From NCBI GenBank assembly GCA_026413225.1, contig CM048557.1, positions 68,438,987-68,502,986 of the forward strand: DNA of 64,000 bases, read 5' to 3'. Of the stretch, positions 52,711 to 64,000 are shown piece by piece. Position 1 is the stretch's first letter. Each line of letters begins with the position of its first letter. Below the pieces are notes generated by a model. That model was given only the letters and a program-made list of their open reading frames with translations. It was not told where the DNA came from and did not search any database. Source of the DNA: Otis tarda. Its lineage: Eukaryota; Chordata; Aves; Otidiformes; Otididae. Made by a program: the position numbers and the translations under genes.

Positions 52711-54393
52711 ACTGGTGAAAGGAGCCATACTGGCAATACTTGAAGCCGGCCCTCTTTAAATGTGCATGAATTGAGAATGCAGAGGAAGAGGGTGAGCTGT
52801 TCTGTCTCTGAGACCACTAGCAAGGTGACAATTCTGACAGGATTTATAATGAGCCAGAAGTCCCCCAGAAACCGGGATAAAACTGCCTCCAACCTGTGGA
52901 GTAACCTATGGAAAATGAATGTCGCCCCGTACTGATTAGCATGTGGCTGTAGGAGATGCTACCTCTGTCCGCGTGGTTACTCACTAATTTTGGAGGCCTG
53001 AGGGACTGAACTACAGGGTACGACCTCCTCTCCTCCTCCTCCGTTGCTTTTTGCAGGCAACACAGTGGAAATGGAAATACAATCATGTGAGAACATGTTG
53101 GAGCATCACAAAGTCCTTGTGAATTATCTCACTGCTATGCTATTCGAAATGCCTCTGCTGGGTATTTCCCGAAGTAATCTCAAATTCAGGGAGTGACATA
53201 TCCTGCTTTTCAGAGGCTGCAAAAACTTTTGCACAAATTTGACATGTCAGATTGACAAATTGCATTGATATGAATCACAGCTTTTAAAAATTCGAAGTAG
53301 TGAGATCTTCTTTCTTTTAATATTAATCAGTAAGTGGTATAAATTGTACTTAAGCTCTGTGTGTGGGCAGCGTGTTGGCAATACGGTCATGGAGCACACC
53401 CTAAAACCTTCCCTCTGCTACAGAAATTAGCAGAGTTTCAAAATACTTTCAGGAAACGATGTAAATGAGGTTCAGCTGGTCAGAACTGTATTTGGAAAAA
53501 TATTATTAGCTAGTACATTTTAACACTGCTTCATATCTTGACTTTTTTTTTCCTAATGCTCAGTCTGTGACCAAAGTCTGAACATGGGGAATGAGCACTT
53601 CACTTCAACTATTGTGGAATTAATTTCACATCACTCAATTTTAAAGGCTAGACTACTTAACTAATTATTTTAATTACCAGGGTTTTATAAAATAAACACA
53701 CAGACATTTCTAGAGCACAGTACCAAAAAGGGAGCCCAGATGTTGGAATACAAGGGAGAAACAGAGAAAAAGGATTTTGACTTCTCCCTTTCTCACTCTA
53801 TCCTATCTTCCTCTACTTTTGTTTTCCCTTCAATTAAAAAAAAAAAAAAATAACCTAACCACTGGAGAGAGGAGGAGGAGGAGGAAAATGTTTGGCAAAT
53901 ATTTTTTAGACCAAACTCCACTTTCACTGGAATACTCGTGTGAATTAATTCTCAGAAGTGCCTTTTGTAATTCCATACTCCAGAGCCTTTCTGTACTGTA
54001 CTGTTTTTGTTGCCACAGGACAATTCAGGACCATCCCTTCCCAAGTGGAGGGAACACAAAGGTAGCGCTTCTTACAAACAGCGTCGCCTTGCTTCTCGGT
54101 TCATTGTGTCGGCTCAGATCAGCAGCTAGCTTTACAAAGTCCAGGCTACTGAAAATAAGCATATAAACGTGTAATTTATTAAGCATTAGTGGTCTTTTGT
54201 GCATGAATGTGTCTCCTATGCAGTGTAGGCATTTTAAAGATACCAAAGTATTTAACGGTATTGCACCAGTCAGAAGTCACTGAATTTCTAGGCCTCATTC
54301 ATACAACAGGTCTTGCCAATTAAGACATTAACTACTTTGTTACCAGAAGGTGTTTAAAATGTATTCAACTCTTGCTTTATGAATCACTGTGAA

Positions 54394-54399
54394 AATAAA
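54394..54399 (+). promoter_or_regulatory. NIN: Candidate distal polyadenylation signal of long NIN mRNA
   Basis: AATAAA about 3.2 kb after the stop codon, with G/T-containing sequence (GGGATGGGAGTTTTGG) downstream. Confidence 0.35.
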
Positions 54400-54420
54400 G
54401 GCACGTGGATATATAGGGAT

Positions 54421-55139
54421 GGGAGTTTTGGAAGAAGAGAGACCTCAAGTTAAATTTACGTGTGCTGAATTCACACCGTTGAAATTTGTCAATTTAAGAG
54501 TGATTTAACAGTACACATTGTTGCGCATTCTTCAATTACTACTTTAAACACAAGGAAAATTGAATTATTTGACTTCTGAATGGAAAAAAAAAAAAACTAA
54601 AACCAAACAAAAAAGATAGTAACATATTTGATTTTAGCCAGATGATATGTAAGGTAGAGCAGGGGACAGTCTGGGTCTGTCAAGAGTAAAATCCTTTTGT
54701 TTACTTTCAGCAAATGCCGTCACTGCCTCTCAGGTTTTCCATCATGTACCTGTTGTCTCCTCTTTGGTGTCAGATGCTGGCATTTCATGACAAATGACTT
54801 GTGTATAAATGAAAACAATTCTGTATTTTTTTTTCCTATCAAGTTTGTTTTGTTCCAGTGTAATGTATTGTCCTTACAACATCATGTAAAACTGAAAGAT
54901 GAACCAACTTACATGTTATTTATAATGAATGTAAAAAAAAAAAGGTACTATATGATCCATAGTTGTGTCTTTTTTTTGTTTTAAATGCAAGATGAACATT
55001 CAAGGCCAGGTTGGCCGGGACTCTGAGCAACCTGATCTGGCTGGAGATGTCCCTGCACCTTGCAGGGGGGTTGGGCTGGGTGGCCTTTAGAGGTCACTTC
55101 CCACTCAAACCATCCTGTGATTCTTTAAAACTTAATTAT
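54421..55139. other. NIN-SAV1 intergenic spacer
   Basis: AT-rich with A runs (54583-54596, 54932-54942). A CR1 tail occupies the right part (54996-55125). No gene recognised. Confidence 0.6.
54996..55125 (+). mobile_element. CR1 LINE 3' end, subfamily B, next to the SAV1 CpG island
   Basis: Sense tail from ACATTCAAGGCCAGGTTGGC to CATCCTGTGATTCTT. Severely 5'-truncated. It ends at the left edge of the GC-rich SAV1 promoter region. Confidence 0.92.
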
Positions 55140-55543
55140 TTGCGTAACGGCTGTGCAAGGCCTGTGCTGTCCGCTGGTGAGGGAGCTCCGGCGGGGCCCG
55201 TCCTTCCCCTGCCAGCGAGGCAGCGGAGCCACCCCGTCCCTCCCCCTCCATCTGAGGGGGCTCCCCGCACCCACGCGGCCGCAGCGGCCGGCGGCGGACC
55301 CCCCTTTCCGCGCGTGGGGCCGTGTTTCGGTGCGTGGGGGGCCTCCCGCGCTTCCCTTCCCGCCACGGGCCCTCCCCGCCGCAAGGGGGCGCTGTTTCAC
55401 CACCACCCACCCCCCCACACCCCGGAGGGCGGAGGCCGCTTTCCCACAACCCCCCGCGCACCGGTCCCGCCGCCGTTTGTCCCGCTGTGTCCCCGGGTGT
55501 CCCGTCCCGTCCCCCCCCGCAACCCCTCTCCCGGTGCGCGGCC

Positions 55544-55576
55544 ATGCGGGCGCTGAGCAACGGCCGCCGTGGTTGA
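55544..55576 (+). other. Possible upstream ORF of SAV1 (10 codons)
   Basis: An ATG with G at -3 starts a 10-codon frame (MRALSNGRRG) ending TGA at 55574-55576, 82 bases before the SAV1 start. It matters only if transcription begins upstream of it. Confidence 0.35.
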
Positions 55577-55625
55577 GGGGACCGGTCAGTTCCGGTCCCC
55601 CGCGAAGCGGGAAGAAGCGCCGGGC

Positions 55626-55724
55626 ATGCGGGCGGTGGTAGCGGGCGGGGAGGTGGGATGCTGTCGCGGAAGAAGACGCGGACGGAGCTCTCCAAGCCGG
55701 GCGAGGTGCAGGGCAAGTACGTGA
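55626..55724 (+). other. Possible overlapping upstream ORF of SAV1
   Basis: The ATG at 55626 is out of frame with SAV1 (offset 32 nt) and has G at -3. It runs 32 codons to TGA at 55722-55724, overlapping the SAV1 start. Use is unproven. Confidence 0.35.
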
Positions 55725-55751
55725 AGAAGGAGACCAGCCCTCTGCTTCGGA
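55658..55751 (+). CDS. SAV1: SAV1 exon 1 (Salvador homolog 1)
   Basis: Codes for MLSRKKTRTELSKPGEVQGK to TSPLLR plus the first base of the next codon. It matches human SAV1 (MLSRKKTKNEVSKPAEVQGK...) almost residue for residue. SAV1 is the scaffold of the Hippo pathway. It binds MST1/2 through a C-terminal SARAH domain and promotes activation of LATS1/2, restraining YAP/TAZ. The start is the only ATG giving this conserved N-terminus, within GTGGGATGC. The donor CGGA|GTGAGT is phase 1. The exon lies in the CpG island. Confidence 0.95.
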
Positions 55752-57490
55752 GTGAGTGTCGGGGGCGCGGGGAGGGGGACACACGCCCAAAACCGAGGCC
55801 TCCGGGAGAGGGCGGGGGGCTGCGGCCCTTTGTGTGCTGCGGCCGGGGTCCGGCGGGGCCTGCGCGGCTTTGGGGGGGGGGGTCCCCTCTGATGGAAGGT
55901 GGGGGAGGCCTGTTGTGAGGGCTGGGGGTGGCCGGAGGAGGTTAAACCCGAAAAGAGGGGCTGGATTTCAACACGTAGCGTGCTACCAGGTGCTCACAAT
56001 AAGCAAACTTCCTTTTTTTTTTTTAAATTTTCTCAGCTACAGTTGCTCAGTTCCAACAGGCAGGGGTTCAGGTAGTCTGCAGAACGCCTTTCAGCTGAGC
56101 AGAACAGATCGTCTCTCTCTTTTCCAGAAGTTAGTGGGTTGTTTTTCCCTGTGTAGGCTGTATGCCGTGTCGAAAGGTGTACGCTTTGAAAAAAAAATGA
56201 GAGAAAATGAGAAAAGAGAGCCGTGCAGAATCCCAGCGGAAGCGAGCACTTGTTTCTCCACCGTGGATCAACGTGGTGGGGTCGCGGCTCTGCACCGCGG
56301 ATGCGCTGGTCTGGGGCGGTGAACCTGGCACTGACTCCCCAGTCCTGCCTTTGTAGGACTGTGCAAATCACTAACGAATATGCACTGACAGCGCACTTAG
56401 CTTTCTTTTCGTTAATCTTTGAAAACCACCGGAGACTGAAGTGTATTATGCTGTAATTGCAGGATTAGTAAGGTCACAAGTAACAACAACTGGTTTGCTG
56501 GCAGGAGCAAGGCACTCGGCTTTTCTGGAAGTATTTGCTGCACAAACAGCTGGTTCCCCAGTCAACAGGCAAAATCATTTAGTAGCCTGATTGCATTGAC
56601 TTAATCTTTAAAAAAAAAAAAACCACAATGGTTTTTTTTTTCATGTTAAGCTGTGGGCATGTCTAAAGGGTGAACACCTTTTGCACCTCCATGCTTTTTG
56701 CCACGACGTAATAAGTAGCTGTTACATGACCGCTTTGTAGCGATCGTTATGAATTTACTGATGACACTTAGGCGTAACTTCCTCCTAAATGAAAGTCATA
56801 GTTTGTATCAGGTCACCTGGAGGGAAACTGCTTGCTTGTATCACGTTGAAAGTAATCGTAAGGAGAGGAGTAACATATCATTTACTGGAGGGAGGCAGTG
56901 AAATTGTGTAAGTGTCGCCATTCTTGTGCAAAACCCCCTTATGTGAAGGAGAAAGTGAAGTATCTTCAGGATAGTTTGAGAACTTCCGTGTGCAGAGTGA
57001 CAGCGTTTTGCTGGCTGAACTTTGTGATTAGTGGAGAAAGCAGGAATTCTGATTCTGGTTCTGTCATGCGTTCCTGTGAGCAGGGGGGCGTTAATGCCTT
57101 CAGTTATTCTGAGTCCATGAAGGGGTGGAGTGGTAGCCAGGTTACTTGGATTTTCTCGACCCTCCTAGTAGAGAGGTGTGAGGTAGCCACAGAGCGGTGT
57201 GGGGTGGTTTGGGGGAGTTTTGTCTGTGGTTTTTGGGCTGGTTTGTTTGCTGTAGATGCAGTTATACTGGGAAAACTGCACTCTTCTGGCAACAGTTGCT
57301 GGTGGAGGGTGCGACGGTTTCTGTTGCACCAGTGCAAACTGCAGCGTTACCGTTACACTCGATACGCGTTAGAGGTGCTTTAAAGGAGTTGATTTCCTCA
57401 GTTCCGTGGTGTAAATCGGCTTCGTGGCTAGCCAAATGCTTCATGTAAGCACAGCCCAAGTTCTTCCCTCTCTTTCATGCTGTATATCAG
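55752..57490 (+). other. SAV1 intron 1
   Basis: 1.74 kb. The first 200 bases are still CpG-rich, and the remainder is of average composition with T and A runs at 56013-56024 and 56608-56641. No gene recognised. The ORFs in it do not resemble known proteins. Confidence 0.6.
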
Positions 57491-57937
57491 ATCTGATGCC
57501 TTCGTTTATCCGTCACGGTCCAACCATTCCAAGACGAACTGATATCTGTCCTCCCGACTCAACTTCTTCTGCGTATGCTTCTGGGGGAGATGGAATTGTG
57601 TCCAGAAACCAGAGTTTCCTTCGAACTCCAGTGCAGAGGCCACCTCATGAAATAATGAGACGCGAAAGCAACAGACTGTCTGCGCCTTCCTATCTCGCGA
57701 GAAGTTTGGCTGATGTCCCTAGAGAGTATGGCTCTTCCTCCCAGTCCTTTTTAACAGAAGCCACTTCCGTTTTGGAAAACGGAGATGCTGGTGCCCGTTG
57801 TTACTATTACGATCATTTTTATGATGCCCAGAGGAGACGTCAGTTAAATGATCGCGTACATGAGGACTACAGGTATTATGACCACAGCAGCGATCTTTTC
57901 CAGAGGATGTCACAGAATCATGGGAGGCACACTTCAG
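57491..57937 (+). CDS. SAV1: SAV1 exon 2
   Basis: Codes for NLMPSFIRHGPTIPRRTDIC to QNHGRHTSG, bringing the protein to about residue 181 of an expected 380 or so. It contains the conserved blocks IPRRTDIC, VSRNQSFLRTP, HEIMRRESNRLSAPSYLARS and DVPREYGSS, part of the long disordered N-terminal region. The segment with CYYYDHFYDAQ and DYRYYDHSSDLFQRM is Tyr-rich. The acceptor TATATCAG has a modest pyrimidine tract. The donor TCAG|GTAAGT is phase 1. The WW domains and SARAH domain are in later exons outside the window. Confidence 0.95.
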
Positions 57938-60900
57938 GTAAGTATTGATTAATTGTTCTTTTTTTAAAAATACTGGTTTTGATAAGACTTGAGGTGCGGA
58001 GGTCTCTCTGGATGATTGAGGTCAAGTTTTTAGGAGTCCCGCTGTGTAAGAGTTTCTGTGGTCGGAGGACGTTACATGTCCACATTTCTTAGAATTAAGA
58101 ATTTGATCGCATATACCCGGAAAGGAAAAATGTACTTAAACCATGAGTTATGTATTAAATAAATGGGATAAGAAAGTTTGGGGTTTTTTTAATGCCAAGC
58201 AGATACGCAACTCCTCATGACAAAGTTGATTCAGTTGCTAGCTAGCAAGGAGTTTTATTTGTTAGGGGACATCTACTATTTTCACAGTGTAGAGAGTAAC
58301 CAACAGCTCTACATTTATAACATTGCTGTTTTATTCTACTATTATGAATGTATTTTAACTATCATCGTGTTGTTATTTAATGTTATAGTATTAATTTGAC
58401 CTCAGTAATTAAAATAATTTGCTATAAGCAGTCAAAGGGAGGAATGACTGCTTTGTGTAATTAGCAAATTGCCCTATAGTTAGTGCTGAAATTGACTTCC
58501 TGCTCCTTGGCTCTTTTTTTATATATTTTTTTTTTCTTTTAGCTTGTAATATTGTTTGTAAATATGCCTGCTTCCCCCCTCAGTTTCACTGGAACTTGTC
58601 TTTCTTTTCTAACGGAAGAATAGCATAAGAAAAAAAACCCATTAAGTATTACTTTATTTGAAATATTTGATTCTGTCTGTGATGGCACTGAAGAATAATT
58701 CTTTGGTGCAGTGTGCTGTTGTGAATCTGCTGGAATAAAAAATCTGGGATGACAATATTGGCCATAGAAAGGAGTAAATGTGGCTGTGTTTGAGCATTGG
58801 ATATACATGGAAGCTGTGTTCAAGGAAGAGTTTGAAAGAAACATTTCAAACCTGTAAATAACATACCTTCAATATGAAATACACTGTTAGCTCTGTAATC
58901 TGTAAACAAAATAGTCTCTGGTAAAATGAATCTCCTGTCCAGAAAAATAAATCTGCTAGGCAGAATGTCAACATCTAAGGCTGCTGACATGCGTGGAATT
59001 ATAACCTGACAATGCTTTGTGTAATTTTTGGTTTTTTGCTACAGAAACATTTCAATTAACAGTGACAAAAGAATAATACTAGCATTTCAGAAACACTGAA
59101 GTTTAAGACTTGCTACTTCATCCTCGTTTGTTTTGCTAAATGCTAATACATCTCTTCTGCCTAGATCTTGCATGAAAGTCTCCATCTCTTGTCAGTTGTT
59201 GTTCGGTTGGCAGTCATTAAACATTTATCTGGTCCAGATAACGAGCACCTGCTAGCGTGTGCTGGGGCGTTGTAGGGAGGGGAGGATTTCATAAACGCAT
59301 CCATCAATTTAACTTCCAGATCTACAACAGTAACTGCGCGTGCTGAGGAAGACTTCAAAAAATGGTGGTGCTGCTGGGTGGGGCTGAAGCAACCTGAAGT
59401 GGAAATGGAGCTCTAGCTAGTGGTTTGAAAGTGGAGTTTAATCTAGCACATTTTTAAAACAAGCTAAAAGTAGGACTTCAGACATATTTATCTCAATTGT
59501 AGCAACATGGGTTTCTTTCTAAAAACACTTTTCCCCTGTTTGTCTACATGCCTCCTTAGCCACTGGAAATCATAAAGCTGCTGCTGCTGCTTTGCTTGAT
59601 GTTTGTCGTTCACTCTCATATTTTTGTGCTTAATAGTTTGAATATTCACTCAATACAAAATATGTGTAGAAGTTGTTCAGTCTTACACATTTGTAGGGAG
59701 AGACAAAAAATGGTGAGCTTTTTGTCTGCCAGAGTGTTTCCCTTTTCCTCTATTTTTTTTCACTTTCATCTCAGCATGGAATATGAACTCTTAAATGGCT
59801 CTTTCCGTTTCGCTGCAGTAAGAATGTTGACTTATGTCCTTAACTTCTGTATCTTTTCAGTAATTACTGTTACTTTTTCTCAGTAAAAGAATTGTGTGGC
59901 CAAAAATAAGAAAACCTTACACTCTCTTACATCTTTCATCTTACCATTAAGCTTCTTTTTATTTGAAGCGTCCATTGTCTTCAAACCTTCTGTGTTTTCC
60001 TTGAGCTCCACTCATCTTTCTGTAATTTCTAGTTCCTTTTTTTTTTTTTTTTTTACATTTCCAGAATACAGAGGCAGGCTTTTTACTTCCATTTTCTTTG
60101 TCTGAATTACTTTTTCTTTGCACGTCTCCATTGTTGTTTATAAGTGTTTTGCTTGATCATAATTCTTCATCAAGGTAATTGATGTCAAGATTGCCTGTTA
60201 CCTACAGCTTCAACACGTGAGTCTGTTAATTAGCTGGAATCTGTAAATGCTGCCCTTTACCCTTTCCCTCCTCTCCCACCATCCCTGGGAAGGTCCCCTC
60301 AGTCTGTTCTGCTGTGGTTTGGGTTGCTTGCTGCAGCAATGTTGCCTGATGAACACGAGGTGCGCTTGCTGTTGGCGAGTGATGTTTCCGTCAGTGCTGG
60401 TTACAGCCGAGATGACTTTTGAGAAGCAGTGGTCTGGAAGTGAACAGGTGCATATGAATTTCAGCTTTCGTTAAAAATAAAGACTCCCCTCTTTATAATT
60501 TGGAGATAGCTTGAAAATGTGTTCCCGTTGCGAGCTTCGCACTCAAAGCATTCAGCAAAGTATTTAAGAAAGTCCCAAGATTTCCCAACAGCTGATGCTG
60601 ACAGCATTGATGTGTTCTTTCACAGGCATTTCTCCTTGAAGTCATGTTTTCTCTCTCGCTATCATTCAATTTCCTGTCCTCCTCTCCTTATTCTCAGTAG
60701 ATTTATTTTTAATTAGCGATCTAGTGCTGCTGCTTTTCCTGAAAAGTCTTCAGTTGAGATATTTTCTAGTTGTGTGTGTTTAGCTACCTCTGTGCCATTT
60801 CTTGAAAGTTTTGTTGGTTTTTTTTTTAGTGTCCATTTCAAACTGAATTCTAAGAGACTTTACCTGTCTTTCCTCGACGTCTCTTTCCTCTCTTCTAGGT

Positions 60901-63900
60901 TAAAGGTTTGGGGAGGTCTGTGGTTGAAGTTATATCTGCAGTATAGATTGGAACTAACTTGTAACCAAGACCTCAGAGTTATTTGTACCTGTTTGAGCGG
61001 TAAGCTAAAAAATTCCTATGTGTATATGAAAATTGCTCAGATTAAATTCACAGTGTAAAGGGACTTGGTGAGGGTGGATTGTAAGGAGTTGACTGTGATG
61101 TCGGAGGAGAAAAATGATTAATCCTGTGAACAGAGGATCCCGTGTGCGTTAATGAAAGTAGATTCATCTTGTGTTAAATTGTGCTCCTTAAAAATTGCGG
61201 ACTGGTGTTCGTGTTTAATATAAGAGCAAAATAAGGAAATGCAGATTATTAAATTAAACCTATTTAGAGCTAAAGTAGCAGGGCTTTTCTTTTTAGGTGT
61301 GTACACTTCACTTGTTTTTAAACCAATGGCAATTCCTGCCCTTTTCTTCCTTTGTGCTGATTCTGCAGTAATTTCTCCGCAGCATACTTTTCGAAGCTTT
61401 CAAAGTACTTCCTGTCATTTCCTATTTGTGCTTACTTGGAACACCCCATTCCTCTGACAAACGAGGTGCTTGTGCTCAGGAAGGACCTTCAGACGCTTTG
61501 GAAGGGGTTAGGAAGGCCTAGAACCTGCAGACATATCTAAACAGGATAGTTATTGACACTGTTTTGTTATTTTATTATTACTCACTCCCTTAAAATTAAA
61601 CAGTTTGTTCATCTTCTCTTCCTGTTCTTCATTGTGGTTTGATGAGGGGAAGGGAGAGGATTTTAGCATCCTGAAAAAGGGCTCTTGAGACAATTGATCA
61701 AATTAAAAACAAATATGAAGGCCTTTTATTTGGCAAGATTCCTTCTTCAGCAGTTTGAAATTTGGTTTCAGCTAGTTATGGGGAGCTCATAGGCTCTGAA
61801 ACTTCTCTGCCTACATCAGCAGCATGTCTGATAAATGAAGTGAGACTTCCTCTTCAGTGTTTTTGCTCCTTTCCCTTATGCTGGACTGTTCTGGTGACAG
61901 GGTTTTTGTCCTGCGCTTTCCACCAGGCAGACTGAAGAGCTGCCCTTTGCTGACCTGGAAACTTTACCTCCTAACCTCAGAACTTGGACTTCTTTCCAGG
62001 CAGTGTGCCTCTAAAATAAAACCCCCTCACTGGGCTGTGAAAGCATTTGTGTGTATCACTTACGGGTTTTTTGTTCCGTACTAGTGGAACAAAACAAATA
62101 GAACTTCCTTGATTGAAGACGATATTACATATTTTTCACATTTTTGACATTATTAGCTTAAGATGTGTTTTTAAGAGAAGAATATTAAATGAAGGAACTC
62201 TTTGTGTTGAGATCTTATAATACACTGGAATGTGATGCGCGAAGTTAAAAATTTGGGTTCTGGGATTAGGACACCCGATTGTTGAAAATCTTGAAAATAA
62301 AACTGAATATAGGGCCTGGCCTTACTCTGAGTATTTCAAATCTTGTTAATATTAGTTGCTCTTTGTTTGCACTTCTGTTTTGCAGATGTTGAGAACGTAC
62401 ACCGTGATACTCCTGAGGGAGCAAACTGCATTTTCTTTTGCTTTGGATCAGCATATAATGCCCGGTTGACAATTAATTCAAGACATTAAACCGAAAAGAT
62501 TATATTTGACAAGAGAAGGAGAAAGCAAAGCCACAAATAGTGTTCAGTATTGATGTTCCTTAAAAGCAACAGCTGAACAAAAAATACCCCAAACATACAC
62601 CATTAGGAAACAGGATTAGCAAACAAAGCTAGATGAGTTCCAAAGAGGAAACCTGAAATTTAAATTTAAATTCATTGTTGACCCTTCTTGAGATTTGATA
62701 GTGCCGCTCAGGAGAGCTTATAAAGAGCAGTACTGATCCTTAAGCAGAGGAAAGGAGGCTTTTAACGTTTGGGAAAAGCGGATAATTTAAACAACTCTCT
62801 TCCTTGGGAGGGCAGGAAAACTGAGAATTTCTGCCTTGTCGTAGATAAAACTGTGTGTGAGCAAGAAAATGCTGAGTAGTTACAGGGAAGTGCTTTGACC
62901 AGCCTGCTTTTGCTTATCTTAGGGTAGAGATCGTATCCTCCGAGAGGAAAATCACAGGTTTTATACTGCATGTTTTGAAAAAAATGGTTCAAACTGTAAG
63001 TTTGGCCTTTTTTCTGTAGATGTTTCGCATCATGCGATGTAAATCTGGTACCAGGGAATACCCTGGGCCTGTGCAGTAAAATCCTGTGTGAAGCTTTGGG
63101 CTGGAATGAAAATGCTGTAGGGCTCAGACCTTACCTGAAATTTAAATACGGAAGAGTATCGCACTTTGGCAGTATGACACAGAAAAGGTAGCGTTCACAG
63201 AAGATGCTTTTAGGCATTCTTTGGTTTATACTTTGGAAAAGATCACGTTAATTTACTCTGGAAGTGGTGTTCAGCCTTATTATTGATACTTGGAGGTGTG
63301 TATATATGTGACAGTCGATTTTCATCTTCTCTTACTGTTCAAAATCGTAGCAGGAGCCGTTTCTCTGACATGCGTGTCCACTCTCCCTTGCAGGAAGCAT
63401 CTGCTGAGTTTTATAAGGCAAACCAGTATACAATTTCTTTTGATCTCGAGTAACTCCTGTTATATAAGCAAATGTCTGAATTGTACTAATTGCCAATTTG
63501 AATGGGTCATAGTGGTTGTGAGACGCTATGACTGTTATCTGACATCTTAAAGCTTCCAACACGGAGAATATTTCGGTATGATCTGTGATTTTTAGGGAAA
63601 AATGCACGTGCTTGGAACACTGTTCAAAGCTGGTAACTGATACAGTAAGTTTATTTGAGTTTATTTTAATGGCATGGCTCAGCTACTTCATATGTGAAGT
63701 CAAAATGGCAAAGGGAACGTATAATAACCTTTGTGGTCTGGTATTATTTTTTACTCTTTGCATCTTGGAAATGAAAAAATACGGGAGAAACCATGCAGCT
63801 AGAATTAAGTAAGCACAGAACTGCCAGTGTTGCCTTTCTGTTGGTTGCAGCATGGCTTTTTCACCTGCTTTCTAGGTGATTTCTCTATGTAAGCAGATTT

Positions 63901-64000
63901 TGGTTTTTCCTCACTGCCCAAGTCCTTCTCCCAGTCTTCTCGGGCTTTTGCGTGAAGAGATGGAGGCATTGTGTCAAGAGAACTTCCAGTGAAAAGAACG
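57938..64000 (+). other. SAV1 intron 2 (runs off the window)
   Basis: 6 kb, AT-rich, with T runs (58517-58532, 60038-60054). I searched for the next SAV1 exon (beginning IGRVAATSLGN in human, then LPPGW of the first WW domain) and did not see it. No transposon, RNA gene or other exon recognised. Confidence 0.6.

Larger units (their letters stand above)
51226..54420 (+). other. NIN: NIN 3' untranslated region and following spacer
   Basis: No coding potential. AATAAA hexamers at 52705-52710 and 54394-54399 are candidate polyadenylation signals. Another A/T-rich hexamer lies near 53690. Two TGTAAATA (Pumilio-type) sites occur at 51835-51842 and 52701-52708, the second overlapping the first AATAAA. 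Which signal is used cannot be decided from sequence. Confidence 0.5.
55140..55950. promoter_or_regulatory. SAV1: CpG island and probable SAV1 promoter
   Basis: An abrupt change from AT-rich spacer to very GC- and CpG-rich DNA, TATA-less, covering the SAV1 start codon. Motifs just upstream of the ATG are an inverted repeat GGACCGG/CCGGTCC at 55579-55598 containing TTCCGG (ETS-type), GCGGGAA at 55607-55613 (E2F-like), and two GC-rich CATGCGGGC elements (around 55543 and 55625, NRF1-like). Roles are inferred from the motifs only. The transcription start is unknown. Confidence 0.7.

Noticed and set aside
55125..55790. Minus-strand frames over 200 codons opposite SAV1 exon 1
   Set aside because: CpG-island composition explains them. 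The proteins are Arg/Gly/Pro/Ala-rich in every frame, and the real gene on the other strand is SAV1.
56898..57383. 161-codon + frame in SAV1 intron 1
   Set aside because: No similarity to SAV1 or any known family, not bounded by convincing splice sites, and of ordinary intron composition.
57938..64000. Search for the next SAV1 exon or an independent gene
   Set aside because: No WW-domain coding segment (LPPGW) or other exon-like conserved frame was seen. The frames present are short and AT-rich shadows.

Overview
The window is vertebrate nuclear DNA, most likely from a bird. It carries two multi-exon genes on the + strand in GT-AG introns and about ten fragments of CR1 LINE retrotransposons, the dominant repeat of bird and reptile genomes. 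The NIN coding span is about 51 kb, compact in the avian manner. A turtle or crocodilian cannot be strictly excluded. I found no tRNA, rRNA, CRISPR or bacterial feature.

Positions 1-133 are the end of an intron. Positions 134-51225 hold the whole coding region of NIN (ninein), a centrosomal and subdistal-appendage scaffold that anchors microtubules. I placed 29 coding exons. Their lengths sum to 6369 nt, which gives an open frame of 2122 residues plus stop, close to the roughly 2090 residues of human ninein. Exons 1-8 encode the EF-hand-like head and exons 9-29 a long coiled coil. Exon 16 (29699-31774, 2076 nt) is one very large phase-symmetric cassette. It corresponds to mammalian exon 18, whose inclusion is known to vary. 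An additional alternative last exon with its own stop and polyadenylation signal lies at 47289-47800, inside intron 27, and carries UGCAUG (Rbfox-type) motifs. Introns 1-3 are GC-rich and long. From about 32 kb onward the introns are AT-rich.

Positions 51226-55140 hold the NIN 3' untranslated region and a short intergenic space with a CR1 tail at its right end. Positions 55140-55950 are a CpG island that contains the promoter and first coding exon of SAV1 (Salvador homolog 1, the Hippo-pathway adaptor of MST1/2 kinases). SAV1 exon 2 is at 57491-57937. The rest of SAV1 (two WW domains and the SARAH domain) lies beyond the right edge, and 57938-64000 is intron. The tandem NIN-SAV1 order matches the human 14q22 neighbourhood.

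I see no undescribed molecular system here. The points most worth a second look are the alternative NIN terminus with its splice-regulatory motifs, the cassette exon, exon starts that are also donor-like (recursive-splice type), an out-of-frame ATG 5 nt before the NIN start, a lost P-loop residue, and CR1 tails sitting close to splice acceptors.
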